Source of the DNA: Erythrobacter sp. SCSIO 43205
Lineage (GTDB): Bacteria; Pseudomonadota; Alphaproteobacteria; Sphingomonadales; Sphingomonadaceae
Direction of reading: 5' to 3'
Length of the DNA: 64,000 nt
Assembly: GCF_019904235.1 (NCBI RefSeq)
Contig: NZ_CP063202.1
Location: forward strand, 124,001-188,000
Part shown: positions 55,045 to 63,786 of the stretch, piece after piece
Layout of the letters: the number at the start of each line of letters is the position of its first letter
Numbering within the stretch: the first letter of the stretch is position 1
Translations under genes and position numbers: made by a program
Notes under the pieces: generated by a model
Seen by the model: only the letters and a program-made list of their open reading frames with translations
Told to the model about the DNA's origin: nothing
Databases searched by the model: none

Positions 55045-56382
55045 TCAAGCCATAATCGGCAGGACCAGCGGTTCGCCTGTTAGGCTGTCTGAACCATCGA
55101 GCAGCGCCAAAGCTTTGCCGACATTGGCCTCTGGCCCTTCGTGCGTGACCATGGCAACCAGCACTTCATTATCGTCGCTTCCACCGCCCGCTTTTTGCAG
55201 GCCCAGCTGAATAAGGCTTTCAATCGAGACATCGGCATCGCGCATGGCAGCAGTGATCTCGGCCAGCACGCCGGGGCGATCATTGACTGTAAAGCGCAGA
55301 TAAGCGCGACCCATGCGGCCACCGGGCTCAGCAGGGGCAAGCTTCGCCAGAGCATCCACAGGCGCGGAAAATGGCGTTCCCACATCGCCGCGTGCAATAT
55401 CAATAAGGTCAGCCACAACCGCGCTTGCGGTCGGACCATCGCCAGCGCCCGCGCCCTGGAACAGCAGACGGCCAACATAATTGCCCTCTGCCACCACGGC
55501 ATTGGTCGGGCCATCGACAGGGGCAAGAGGGTGATCTTTTGCAACAAGGCAAGGGCGCACACGCTGAAGCAACTTTGGCCCATCGGCGTCGTTCTGAACG
55601 TCAGCCTCGCCAATCAGGCGGATAACAAAGCCGAGCGCATCGGCCTGAGCGATGTCAGCGGCGCGCACCTGTACGATGCCGACGGTATCGACATTGGCAA
55701 AATCCAATTCGACCCCGAAGCCGATCGTGGCAAGGATGGCAAGCTTATGCGCTGCGTCCACGCCCTCAATATCAAAAGTCGGGTCCGCCTCGGCGTAGCC
55801 AAGCGCCTGCGCCTCGGCGAGCGTCTCGCCAAAGTCTGCGCCGGTCGCCTCCATCGTGGTGAGGATATAATTGCAGGTGCCGTTGAGGATGCCATAAACG
55901 CGCGTCAATTCATTCGCGCTCGCCCCTTCGCGAAGGCCCTTGACCACCGGAATACCGCCAGCCACCGCTGCTTCGAATTTGAGCGCGTGGCCGCCCGCTT
56001 CTGCTTGGCGAGCAAGCTCCATCCCGTGATGAGCGATCATCGCCTTATTCGCGGTGACGAGGCTTTTCCCACCGTTAAACGCTGCGCGTGACAGCGTCAG
56101 GGCCGGGCCATCGGAACCCCCGACAAGCTCGACCACCACATCCACATCATCGCGGGCGGCAAGCGCGGTCATATCGTCTTCCCACGCAAAGCCGCTGATA
56201 TCGACGCCGCGATCCTTGCCGCGTTCACGCGCACTGACCGCGGTCACTTCAATGGGTCGGCCTGCACGGCCTGCGATCAAATCGCCATTGGACTGGAGCA
56301 GGCGAATAACGCCCGCACCAACGGTGCCAAGGCCAGCAAGGCCGATGCGCAAAGGGCTTGAAGATGATGCAGTGGTGCCCAA
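55045..56382 (-). CDS. hom: Homoserine dehydrogenase
   Basis: Reduces aspartate semialdehyde to homoserine for threonine and methionine. The 445 residues include the NAD(P) loop GLAGLGTVGAGVIRL (13-27), the catalytic GAVAGGIPVVKGLREG region (Lys in VVKG), YGILNGTCNYILTTM, and a C-terminal ACT domain (DRPGVLAEITAAMRDADVSIESLIQ) for feedback by threonine. The start is a TTG with GGGAG seven bases ahead. It converges with the secreted protein genes. Confidence 0.96.
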   Translation of the reverse strand: MGTTASSSSPLRIGLAGLGTVGAGVIRLLQSNGDLIAGRAGRPIEVTAVSARERGKDRGVDISGFAWEDDMTALAARDDVDVVVELVGGSDGPALTLSRAAFNGGKSLVTANKAMIAHHGMELARQAEAGGHALKFEAAVAGGIPVVKGLREGASANELTRVYGILNGTCNYILTTMEATGADFGETLAEAQALGYAEADPTFDIEGVDAAHKLAILATIGFGVELDFANVDTVGIVQVRAADIAQADALGFVIRLIGEADVQNDADGPKLLQRVRPCLVAKDHPLAPVDGPTNAVVAEGNYVGRLLFQGAGAGDGPTASAVVADLIDIARGDVGTPFSAPVDALAKLAPAEPGGRMGRAYLRFTVNDRPGVLAEITAAMRDADVSIESLIQLGLQKAGGGSDDNEVLVAMVTHEGPEANVGKALALLDGSDSLTGEPLVLPIMA

Positions 56383-56466
56383 GGGGGTGCTCCCGAATGT
56401 GTAATGATCCCAATAAGGCGCACTCGCTTAGGGTTCAGCACTCTCACGTCAAGGGAGATTGCACCC

Positions 56467-57366
56467 CTAAGACTGAACAGGCTCGGTTATCGCGCGGGTG
56501 CACGGGCCAAGCTCTTTGCGTACATAAAGGTAATCTTCCTCTGCCAATCGCCGCGCTGCTGGATCGCGCGCGAGATTGGCGCTTGAAGGCAGGCGGTCGG
56601 GCAGTGAGCAGGCGAGGCGATACCAGCGCAGCGTTTGAGGGGCCGGCGCGCGCGCCGCCGAATCGATGATTTCGCCCCACGACACACCCCATTGCGGCGC
56701 CTGCCCCGGACGGCGAAGCACGGTGATCGAAACCGGTGAGCGATCCTTGGTTTGGACAAAAATCTGTGTCTCGGATTCGCCGACAAGCGTGCCCGGCACA
56801 GCCAGCGCATCACCGATGCCTTCAACCTTTGGAGGCACATCACCAGAGGCAAGCTCAGTCAAAATCGGGCGCAGCCGCGCTTCGAATGCAGGCGTGTAAT
56901 CAAGCATCGCCTGTTTGCCAGTCAGGCGCACAGAGCCCGGCCTGCCTTCCACCCGGTCAGCAAACAGCAGCACCTCGCGCTTTTTATATTTTTGCGGCTT
57001 ACCTTTCGAATCGAGCGGCACGTCAACAAGAAAAGTGAGCGATTCGCCCACCGCCGCCGCCCCTGCGATCAGCGAAAGCGTGCGCGCCTCCATGTAAAGC
57101 CTTGCAAAACCGGGGGCTAATCCGGGGGCTCTTTCAGGTTCCAATCGGATTTGGCGGCGAATCTGAGCGCGAATAACCATGTCCGAACGCTCCGCCAGAT
57201 CGACCAAATCCACATAAGTGGCCCTGTCGGTCGCATTGATCATTTCTGGGACAGGGGTTTGAGAAAAGGCTGGCTGGGCCAAAAATCCGATCCCCATAAC
57301 AGCGCTGCCGATCATAGCCAGCCTGCTGAAATTAAATGTTAAATTTGTGTTAACGCGCCTAACCAT
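56467..57366 (-). CDS. Conserved exported protein of unknown function
   Basis: A 299-residue protein. A signal peptide (to about residue 36, GFLAQPAFS) is followed by TDRATYVDLVDLAERSDMVIRAQIRRQIRLEPERAPGL, a KGKPQKYKKREVLLFADRVEGRPGSV strand region and a TLRWYRLACSLPDRLP stretch. The pattern occurs in sphingomonads as a hypothetical protein; no domain is recognised. A Cys pair (near 247 and 290) may form a disulfide. It runs toward hom and leaves the 460-base gap on its upstream side. Confidence 0.75.
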   Translation of the reverse strand: MVRRVNTNLTFNFSRLAMIGSAVMGIGFLAQPAFSQTPVPEMINATDRATYVDLVDLAERSDMVIRAQIRRQIRLEPERAPGLAPGFARLYMEARTLSLIAGAAAVGESLTFLVDVPLDSKGKPQKYKKREVLLFADRVEGRPGSVRLTGKQAMLDYTPAFEARLRPILTELASGDVPPKVEGIGDALAVPGTLVGESETQIFVQTKDRSPVSITVLRRPGQAPQWGVSWGEIIDSAARAPAPQTLRWYRLACSLPDRLPSSANLARDPAARRLAEEDYLYVRKELGPCTRAITEPVQS

Positions 57367-57826
57367 CGAGGGTCCTCATGTGTTTTTTCCGCAAGCTTTT
57401 GCGGGTCTTCTTATTGCAAACCTATCGCAATGAATCACCCCTGAATGGATAAAGCGTTTGATTGCCTAGGTGTTGCCCGTTAATGGACGTTGCTCGTGTT
57501 GAGGTTGGGGACAAAGTCAGCACGTGGAGAGCGCTGCTTCGTTTCGGTCCATTTTGGATTTGTTGCGGGCAGTCGATTGGGACGAAATTCGCGAACGCCT
57601 TGCCGGGTTACTGGGCCGGGTTGCCGGATAGCTGAGTACTTGGCGTCGTGTGAGAGAAATCTGACCAATCGGAAGTTCAAGATTCTGGGAGTCACAGCCC
57701 GGGTCTGGTTGAGTGCGTTGTGTGGCTTCTTCGGTTGCGATTCGGCGTTTGCTTGATTTGGCCCTGATGTGAAAATGTGTGTCGAGCTCCCCGGTTCGAC
57801 ATTGAGTATGGAGTGAAAGCGACTGC
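57367..57826. other. Intergenic region upstream of tonB
   Basis: 460 bases between divergent genes, fairly uniform in composition. Open frames on both strands are short and have no coding sense. It must contain the tonB and exported-protein promoters. No Fur box, hairpin or RNA gene could be recognised. Confidence 0.5.
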
Positions 57827-58492
57827 ATGTCCTACGCTGACCAATCAAATAAGCTGACGCCAGCAAAAATGGTCGGGCTCATCTTCGCCGTAGGATTTGT
57901 TGCCCTTGCCCTTATCGGCATGGCAATGGGTCTGACTATCAGCAAGGCGGTCCAAGCGATCGAGCGCGTTACGACGGTTGATATTGAGGAACCACCACCC
58001 CCGCCGGAAGAACCCGACGAGCCACCACCACCGCCGGAGAATGCACCGCCACCTCCGCCGGTAGCACCGCCGCCGCCGATCAATATCTCGCCGGCACCGC
58101 CACCTATTCAGACGACGCCGAAACCGCCGCCGCCTGCTCCTCCGGTCCTGGTGATTCCACCTCCGGCTCCTGTGGCTCCGCCGCCGCCGCCTTCACAGGC
58201 ACGTGGTGCAAGTCCGCGCGGTCAAAACCGTTGGGCAGGCAGGATTCAAGAGAACTATCCATCACGCGCCCTGCGTGAGGAAATCGAGGGCACTGTTGGT
58301 GTTCGCGTGACTGTAACCCCGGATGGCCGTGCAACCGGCTGCCAGGTCACCTCGTCAAGCGGCTCAAGCATTCTCGATGACGCAGCCTGTAAGGGTGTGG
58401 AGCGTTATGGTCGCTTCAATCCAGCTCTTGATGACGCTGGTAACCCGACCACAGGCTCGTTCTCGACCCGGATCACTTATCGACTGAACTAA
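57827..58492 (+). CDS. tonB: TonB family energy transducer
   Basis: Couples inner-membrane proton force to outer-membrane receptors. The 221 residues have an N-terminal helix (about 13-37), a proline-rich periplasmic spacer with many PPPP blocks (about 50-125), and a TonB C-terminal domain (NYPSRALREEIEGTVGVRVTVTPDGRATGCQV, about 143-221). SRALREE is the usual start of that domain. A GGAG lies about 13 bases before the ATG. It begins the tonB-exbB-exbD-exbD cluster. Confidence 0.94.
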   Translation: MSYADQSNKLTPAKMVGLIFAVGFVALALIGMAMGLTISKAVQAIERVTTVDIEEPPPPPEEPDEPPPPPENAPPPPPVAPPPPINISPAPPPIQTTPKPPPPAPPVLVIPPPAPVAPPPPPSQARGASPRGQNRWAGRIQENYPSRALREEIEGTVGVRVTVTPDGRATGCQVTSSSGSSILDDAACKGVERYGRFNPALDDAGNPTTGSFSTRITYRLN

Positions 58493-58567
58493 TGCAATCC
58501 ATGGGCCTTGGCGCGAGGGGACAATCTCGCCAAGGGTCATAAAATTATCTCAAGAGGATTACTCGCA

Positions 58568-59332
58568 ATGAACCTTTATTATCTTGCTGCGGCGGCTGCC
58601 GACACTGAAGCACCCGTCAACGAGTTCGGCTTCTGGAAAGCCATGGAAGAAGGCGGCCCCGTCGCCTGGTCGATCCTTGCTGTCATGATCATCATGTCAG
58701 TGGGCTCGTTCTACATCCTGTTCACCAAATACTTTGAGCAAGCCAAAGTGATGCGTCAGTACAAGAGCGTTCAAACCTCGTTCTGGCGTGCGGCGTCGCT
58801 TAAGGAAGGCGCAACCAAGCTTGAGAAAAACTCAGCATGGCGCCAGCTTGCAGACGATGCTGTGACCGCACAGGATCACCACAGCAAAATGGAAGGCGCA
58901 GGCAACGAGATCCACTTCGTTGAAGAAGAACTCGCTCACTCGCAAAACACCATCAACCAAGCGCTTTCAGGCGGTCTTTCGTTCCTCGCATCGGTTGGTG
59001 CTACCGCTCCGTTTATCGGTCTGCTCGGTACCGTGATCGGTATTTACCGCGCGCTGATCAACATCGGTATCGAAGGTTCTGCTTCGATCGATAAAGTTGC
59101 CGGCCCGGTTGGTGAGGCGCTCATCATGACCGCTATTGGTCTGCTTGTGGCTGTGCCTGCTGTGCTTGCGTTTAACTGGCTGCAATCGCGCAACCGTCGC
59201 ATCGACGCTTTGATGACCGATTTCTCGAACAACATCGTTTCTTACATCGGCTCAAACGGCACGATTAAGCCTACGGCTGCTGCTGCTGCTCCTGCGAAGA
59301 AGCCAGCTCCAGCTGCACCTGCGAAGAAGTAA
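58568..59332 (+). CDS. exbB: ExbB-type biopolymer transport protein
   Basis: Proton channel subunit of the TonB motor. The 254 residues have three helices (about 33-55, 135-160, 180-205). Signatures are GLSFLASVGATAPFIGLLGTVIGIYRAL and GPVGEALIMTAIGLLVAVPAVLAFNW. The C-terminus is an unusual Ala/Pro/Lys tail (AAAAPAKKPAPAAPAKK). ATG 58568 with AGAGGA nine bases ahead is preferred; the longer frame starts 20 codons earlier. Confidence 0.95.
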   Translation: MNLYYLAAAAADTEAPVNEFGFWKAMEEGGPVAWSILAVMIIMSVGSFYILFTKYFEQAKVMRQYKSVQTSFWRAASLKEGATKLEKNSAWRQLADDAVTAQDHHSKMEGAGNEIHFVEEELAHSQNTINQALSGGLSFLASVGATAPFIGLLGTVIGIYRALINIGIEGSASIDKVAGPVGEALIMTAIGLLVAVPAVLAFNWLQSRNRRIDALMTDFSNNIVSYIGSNGTIKPTAAAAAPAKKPAPAAPAKK

Positions 59333-59341
59333 GTTTGCATT

Positions 59342-59379
59342 CAGCCTCGGGAACATACTGAAAAGTCTTCCCGAGGCTG
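59342..59379 (+). other. Strong hairpin in the exbB-exbD gap
   Basis: CAGCCTCGGGAA and TTCCCGAGGCTG are exact complements (12 pairs) with a 14-base loop, ten bases after the exbB stop. No T run follows, so it is not a simple terminator. A 3' stabilising or processing structure is likely. Confidence 0.7.
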
Positions 59380-59398
59380 CAAACACCGCTTTCGCAGG

Positions 59399-59420
59399 GA
59401 CATCTGAAACCTCAGATGTC
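59399..59420 (+). other. Second hairpin in the exbB-exbD gap
   Basis: GACATCTGA, loop AACC, TCAGATGTC (9 pairs), followed by GGTTTT. It could be a weak terminator or an RNA-processing signal ahead of exbD. With the hairpin just upstream it would separate exbB from exbD levels. Confidence 0.6.
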
Positions 59421-59462
59421 GGTTTTGAGAAACGCTCTTTTTGAGCAAATAAGGAATTCACA

Positions 59463-59999
59463 ATGGCGATTTCGATGGGAGGCGGGGGCGATACCCCAAT
59501 GTCCGACATCAACACCACGCCGCTGGTGGACGTGATGCTGGTTCTCCTGATCATCTTCTTGATCGCGGTTCCGGTGGCGATCCAAACGATCGAGCGGCTG
59601 GAAATTCCAATCTTCGAATCGCGCGAATCGAAGAATAAGGTTGAAAACCTCCAGCTCACCGTCAGCACGACCGACGCAGCCGGCAACACCGCGGGCACAA
59701 TCCGCAGCGGTTTCCAGGGTGCGACGCGTTCTGGCGAATGTCGGGTGTACTTCAACAACATCACTCCGATGACGTCTGAAGAGCTCTACAATGCCGCGTT
59801 TGAACGCCTGGACAAGATCGTGCAGGCAGCCGGCGGCGTTGATGCGATCATGGATGATCCCGAGAAGATCCCACAGGTTCACATCCGTGCCGACAAGAAC
59901 GCTCCATGGCGCTGTGTCGCTGGAGCTATCTACAACATTCAAGCTGCTGGCTATCCGACGGTTGGGTTCATTTCCAACCCGGTCGATCCAAACGGCTAA
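59463..59999 (+). CDS. exbD: ExbD-type biopolymer transport protein, first copy
   Basis: Periplasmic/inner-membrane stator subunit of the TonB motor. The 178 residues have one helix (about 20-38) with the conserved Asp in TTPLVDVMLVLLIIF. The soluble part is longer than the second copy, with an extra GTIRSGFQGATRSGECRVYF segment. This long form is typical of sphingomonads. It is preceded by two hairpins. Confidence 0.93.
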   Translation: MAISMGGGGDTPMSDINTTPLVDVMLVLLIIFLIAVPVAIQTIERLEIPIFESRESKNKVENLQLTVSTTDAAGNTAGTIRSGFQGATRSGECRVYFNNITPMTSEELYNAAFERLDKIVQAAGGVDAIMDDPEKIPQVHIRADKNAPWRCVAGAIYNIQAAGYPTVGFISNPVDPNG

Positions 60000-60023
60000 C
60001 GGCTAGAATAAGGAGAAACAGAC

Positions 60024-60458
60024 ATGGGTATGGCTGGAGGTAAGCTCGACGGCGAACCGATGATCGATATGAACATGACCCCGCTGATCGACGTTCTGCT
60101 CGTTCTGCTGATCATGTTCATCATCACCATCCCGGTGGCGACCCACTCGGTCGACATCGACCTTCCATCAGGTGAAACACCGCCAAGCGACGTGCAAGTG
60201 GACCCGGTGAAGAACAAGCTGGTCCTAACCGCAGAAAACCAGATTTTGTGGAACGGCGATGCCATCTCGCAAGGTCAGCTGCGTACGCTTCTCGCTGAAA
60301 GCACAGCAATGGCGGTTGAGCCTGAGCTGCAATTCGAGCCTGAAGCGCTTGCCAGCTACGATCTCTCAGCCAAAGTGCTGCAGACGATTAAAGCATCGGG
60401 CGTCACCAAGTTCGGCTTTGTCGGAAACGAGAAATATCGCGTTTTCGGTAAAGAATAA
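60024..60458 (+). CDS. exbD: ExbD-type biopolymer transport protein, second copy
   Basis: A 144-residue ExbD. The helix contains the conserved Asp in MTPLIDVLLVLLIMFII, and the soluble part has VHVKSG-like strands (LVLTAENQILWNGDAISQGQLRTLL, ASGVTKFGFVGNEKYRVFG). It follows the first copy by 24 bases. Two different ExbDs with one ExbB is a common TonB set in this group. A strong terminator follows. Confidence 0.93.
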   Translation: MGMAGGKLDGEPMIDMNMTPLIDVLLVLLIMFIITIPVATHSVDIDLPSGETPPSDVQVDPVKNKLVLTAENQILWNGDAISQGQLRTLLAESTAMAVEPELQFEPEALASYDLSAKVLQTIKASGVTKFGFVGNEKYRVFGKE

Positions 60459-60484
60459 GCTTTAGAGCCGCGGCTCTGACAAAG

Positions 60485-60515
60485 GGCGCTCGCGGGAAAC
60501 CGCGGCGCCTTTTTT
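60485..60515 (+). terminator. Intrinsic terminator of the tonB-exbBDD cluster
   Basis: GGCGC-t-CGCGG, tetraloop GAAA, CCGCG-GCGCC, then TTTTTT. It lies 27 bases after the second exbD stop. Confidence 0.93.
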
Positions 60516-60527
60516 ATTGGGGGAAGG

Positions 60528-61316
60528 TCAGAGCTTGGTCATGACCTTCTCGGCGAACGTGCCTGCCGATTGGTTATAAGGGGCCAAACTCGTCTTTCCG
60601 CTGCGATAAGCCAGCGCCTGTGAGACAACGTCATTCTCACCCTCATGTGCCAGCCACCATTCTCCGCCTTGGCTTTTTGAAACAATTTCACCCGAAGTTG
60701 CCGCGTAAAGCGAACGCGCCGCATTCAGCACAGCATTGGCAGTCGAGGAGCCGGGTGACGCGTCCTTCAAGTCGCGGATGTGCCAGTCAAGTTCATCGCG
60801 GAGCGCTTGGCGAAGCGCGTCTGAATCGGGGTGCCCAAGCACCTCCACAGCTGATGGGCCGTAAAGAGCGAACGAGCTTTGTCTACACAGCTGCATATTG
60901 ATAAGAATGTCGCTGCTCATGCCTTTCGTTTCCGTCTGAACGCCCCATTCACTACCCGTTGAAAGAGCATACTCGTACGGCATTTGCACAACCGGTGATG
61001 TGACCGCACCGAGAGAGCAGATGATAAGCTCCAACCCGAAAGCAGGCACCGGCAGGGCCTCGTGGCCGAGCTGGTCAGTGAGCCGCTTCTGGCGTGTTGG
61101 AGTGATCTCTCCCAAGACTACGCCAAGGATATCCAGATCGCTCAAGCCGGGCCGAAAGTCGTTCTGTACGAGCGATCCGTGGAGGTACAAGGCAACCAGA
61201 TCGGAGCCTAGGATTTCACAGTGGATGGACGTGACCTCTTCAAGATAGGGCGTTATCGCAGAATCAGGCGGGAGGAGATCGAACAGCTTTTGCAACGGAC
61301 TAATCTCCCTCCCCAC
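60528..61316 (-). CDS. Aminoglycoside nucleotidyltransferase-like protein (ANT(3'')/AadA fold)
   Basis: A 262-residue nucleotidyltransferase. The active-site motif LYLHGSLVQNDFRPGLSDLDILGVV has GS plus DxD, and LELIICSLGAV matches the catalytic-base strand. The C-terminal helical region (LNAARSLYAATSGEIVSKSQGGEWWLAHE) matches the ANT(3'') layout. Length equals AadA. Drug activity is not shown. The called start is a GTG inside the helicase end; a TTG at 61295 with GGGAGG nine bases ahead is at least as likely and would give 255 residues. Confidence 0.82.
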   Translation of the reverse strand: MGREISPLQKLFDLLPPDSAITPYLEEVTSIHCEILGSDLVALYLHGSLVQNDFRPGLSDLDILGVVLGEITPTRQKRLTDQLGHEALPVPAFGLELIICSLGAVTSPVVQMPYEYALSTGSEWGVQTETKGMSSDILINMQLCRQSSFALYGPSAVEVLGHPDSDALRQALRDELDWHIRDLKDASPGSSTANAVLNAARSLYAATSGEIVSKSQGGEWWLAHEGENDVVSQALAYRSGKTSLAPYNQSAGTFAEKVMTKL

Positions 61317-63786
61317 AATCTATCTCTTGGGGGTCGATCCGCATCGCTTCACCCACCAGTGTCTCCGCCTCGATCAAGAGCTCATCATCGACCGCGCCTT
61401 GCGGCACCGCCTCGCGGCCGATCATTGTCATCACGGGCACGGCCAATGGCGAAACCCGTTCCAGCTCCACGTGTACCAATTCGTGCTGCGAACGCTCCAG
61501 CAAATCCGCGAGCCGCCCCACGTCTGTCATCCGCGCTCTCGCGTCCGCCCAGGCAGCCTCCAAAAGCACGTGATCGGGCTCGTACTTCTTGAGCACATCG
61601 TAGATGAGGTCGGTTGAGAAAGTGACTTGCTTACCCGTCTTACGCTTGCCGGGGTGTTGTCGCTCGATCAGGCCGCTGATCACCGCCACTTCGCGGAATG
61701 CGCGGCGCAGGAGGTGGCTTTCGGTGACCCAATCGGTGAACTCTTCGGTTAGAATGTCGGGCGACAAGAGCGGTTTGGGATCAAGCACGGGCTTCAGCCC
61801 CCAAACGGCAAGTGTGTAGTCATTCGCCACAAACCCCGCGGGCATCAGCCCCAGGCTCTCCATCCGCCGCGTGATCAACATCCCAAGCGACTGGTTCGCG
61901 TTCCACCCCTCGAAGGTGTAGTAAACGGTGTAGTGCTTATTCGCGTGAGGGAAGCTTTCGACCAGCAGTTCGCCGGGCTTTGGCAGGCGGCTGCGATAAT
62001 CCTGCACTTCCAGCCATTCGCGCACATCATCGGGAAAACGCCCCCATCCTGCGCGGTCATCAAGCATCGCTTGCACCCGCGTTGCCAAATGGCTCGTAAT
62101 CGGGAGGCGCAAGCCGCCATAAGAGGGGATCGTCGCCGACGTCTTGGCCGCGCGCACGATCACATCCATGTCCTTGACGCTCTCAACCTCAAGGCTCATG
62201 CCCGCAAAGAAGAAGGTGTCCCCTGTCGAGAGCTGCGCGGCAAAGCGCTCCTCCACCTTGCCCAGCTGTCGCCCGTTTTTGAAGCGCACTTGGAGCATTT
62301 CACTATCGACAATGATGCCGGCATTCATCCGGTGACGCTGCGCCTGATTGGGATGGGAGAGCCGCCAGACCCCGGCCTTGTCACGCACGATCCGCTTGAA
62401 CTTGTCATAGGCTTTGAGCGCGTAGCCGCCGCTCTCGACGAAATGCAGAACGCGATCGAATGTCGTCCTATCGAGCCAAGCGTAGGCCAGAGACGAACGG
62501 ATTTCCGCGAGCAAATCATCCTCTTGAAAAGGCGCAGCGCAAGCGCAGGCCATTACGTGCTGTGCGAGTACATCAAGCCCTCCCGCACGAAAGTCCTCGC
62601 CATCGCGCATCCCTTCATCAACCGCGTCTTTCGCCGCCATGGCTTCCAAGAATTCAAAGCGGTTGCCCGGGACCAGCACCGCGCGGCTGGCGGTGTCGAG
62701 GCGGTGGCCTGCGCGCCCGATTCGCTGAAGGAGGCGCGAAGAACCCTTGGGCGCACCCATCTGCACCACGAGATCAATATCGCCCCAATCGACCCCTAAA
62801 TCGAGGCTGGCGGTGCACACCAGCGCGCGCAATTCCCCTGCTGCCATAGCGTCCTCGACCCGCCGCCGCGCCTCTTTGGAAAGGCTGCCGTGGTGGACAC
62901 CGATGGGCAGATTGTCCTCATTCTCTTCCCAAAGGCATTGGAAGATAAACTCAGCCAGAAAGCGCGTGTTGGTGAAGATCAGCGTGGTGCGATTAGCCGC
63001 GATTGCCTCCATCAATTGCGGCACCGCCCAGCGCCCCGCGTGCCCACCCCAAGGCACGCGTTCTTCAATCGGCAGGAGGATGTCGACTTGCGGTTCCGCC
63101 CCGTCCTCGCCCAGAACCAGATCGGCAGCGCGGATTTCACCCGTGTCATCGGCGGGTTGGTGCGCAAGCCACTCCTGAAAGCTGAGCGGATTGGCGAGCG
63201 TTGCGGAAAGCGCGACCCGCTGCATATCGGGCGCGAGGCGTTGCAAACGCGCCAAAGAAAGCGCGAGCAAGTCGCCCCGCTTGCCGGTGGCGAAAGCGTG
63301 AACCTCGTCGATCACCACGCGTTTCAGCGTGCGGAAAAGCTCCATACTTTCGGGATAGGAGAGGAGCAGCGACAGACTCTCAGGCGTTGTCAGCAACACG
63401 TGCGGCGGCTTTTCGCGCTGGCGTTTTTTGCGGTCCGAAGAGGTGTCGCCCGAACGCGTCTCGACCCGAATGGGGAGGCCAATTTCCTCAATCGGGGTGA
63501 GAAGATTGCGCTTCACATCATGCGCCAGCGCCTTGAGCGGAGACACGTAGAGCGTGTGCAAGCCATCTTCGGGCGGCTCGACAGATGAGGGCGCAAAATC
63601 GCACAAGGTAGGCAGGAAACCGGCCAAGGTCTTGCCAGCGCCCGTGTCCGCCACCAGCAGCGCATCGGCTCCAGCGCGCGCCTTCTTGAGCATTTCGAGC
63701 TGATGGCGACGCACCCGCCACCCGCGCGCGTCAAACCAGCCCTGAATCTCTGGAGGAATTTCAGGCAGATTTGCGTTTGCGATCAC
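61300..63786 (-). CDS. Ligase-associated DNA damage response DEXH-box helicase (Lhr-like)
   Basis: An 828-residue superfamily 2 helicase of the Lhr-like group usually found with an ATP-dependent DNA ligase. Walker A is LVADTGAGKTLAGFLP (43-58), the DEVH box is VVIDEVHAF, and motif VI reads QRIGRAGHRLDT. The long Lhr-specific winged-helix and C-terminal domains follow (RFKNGRQLGKVEERFAAQ...). The GTG start overlaps the upstream gene's stop by four bases. Its ligase and phosphoesterase partners must lie beyond the window. Confidence 0.94.
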   Translation of the reverse strand: MIANANLPEIPPEIQGWFDARGWRVRRHQLEMLKKARAGADALLVADTGAGKTLAGFLPTLCDFAPSSVEPPEDGLHTLYVSPLKALAHDVKRNLLTPIEEIGLPIRVETRSGDTSSDRKKRQREKPPHVLLTTPESLSLLLSYPESMELFRTLKRVVIDEVHAFATGKRGDLLALSLARLQRLAPDMQRVALSATLANPLSFQEWLAHQPADDTGEIRAADLVLGEDGAEPQVDILLPIEERVPWGGHAGRWAVPQLMEAIAANRTTLIFTNTRFLAEFIFQCLWEENEDNLPIGVHHGSLSKEARRRVEDAMAAGELRALVCTASLDLGVDWGDIDLVVQMGAPKGSSRLLQRIGRAGHRLDTASRAVLVPGNRFEFLEAMAAKDAVDEGMRDGEDFRAGGLDVLAQHVMACACAAPFQEDDLLAEIRSSLAYAWLDRTTFDRVLHFVESGGYALKAYDKFKRIVRDKAGVWRLSHPNQAQRHRMNAGIIVDSEMLQVRFKNGRQLGKVEERFAAQLSTGDTFFFAGMSLEVESVKDMDVIVRAAKTSATIPSYGGLRLPITSHLATRVQAMLDDRAGWGRFPDDVREWLEVQDYRSRLPKPGELLVESFPHANKHYTVYYTFEGWNANQSLGMLITRRMESLGLMPAGFVANDYTLAVWGLKPVLDPKPLLSPDILTEEFTDWVTESHLLRRAFREVAVISGLIERQHPGKRKTGKQVTFSTDLIYDVLKKYEPDHVLLEAAWADARARMTDVGRLADLLERSQHELVHVELERVSPLAVPVMTMIGREAVPQGAVDDELLIEAETLVGEAMRIDPQEIDCGEGD

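Noticed and set aside
56700..56715. A second copy of the pheT palindrome (GCCTGCCCCGGAC) in the exported protein gene.
   Set aside because: Only one arm matches and no inverted arm follows; likely coincidence of GC-rich codons.
57480..57866. Short open frames on both strands upstream of tonB.
   Set aside because: No homology pattern, no start signals, overlapping frames of similar length; treated as non-coding.
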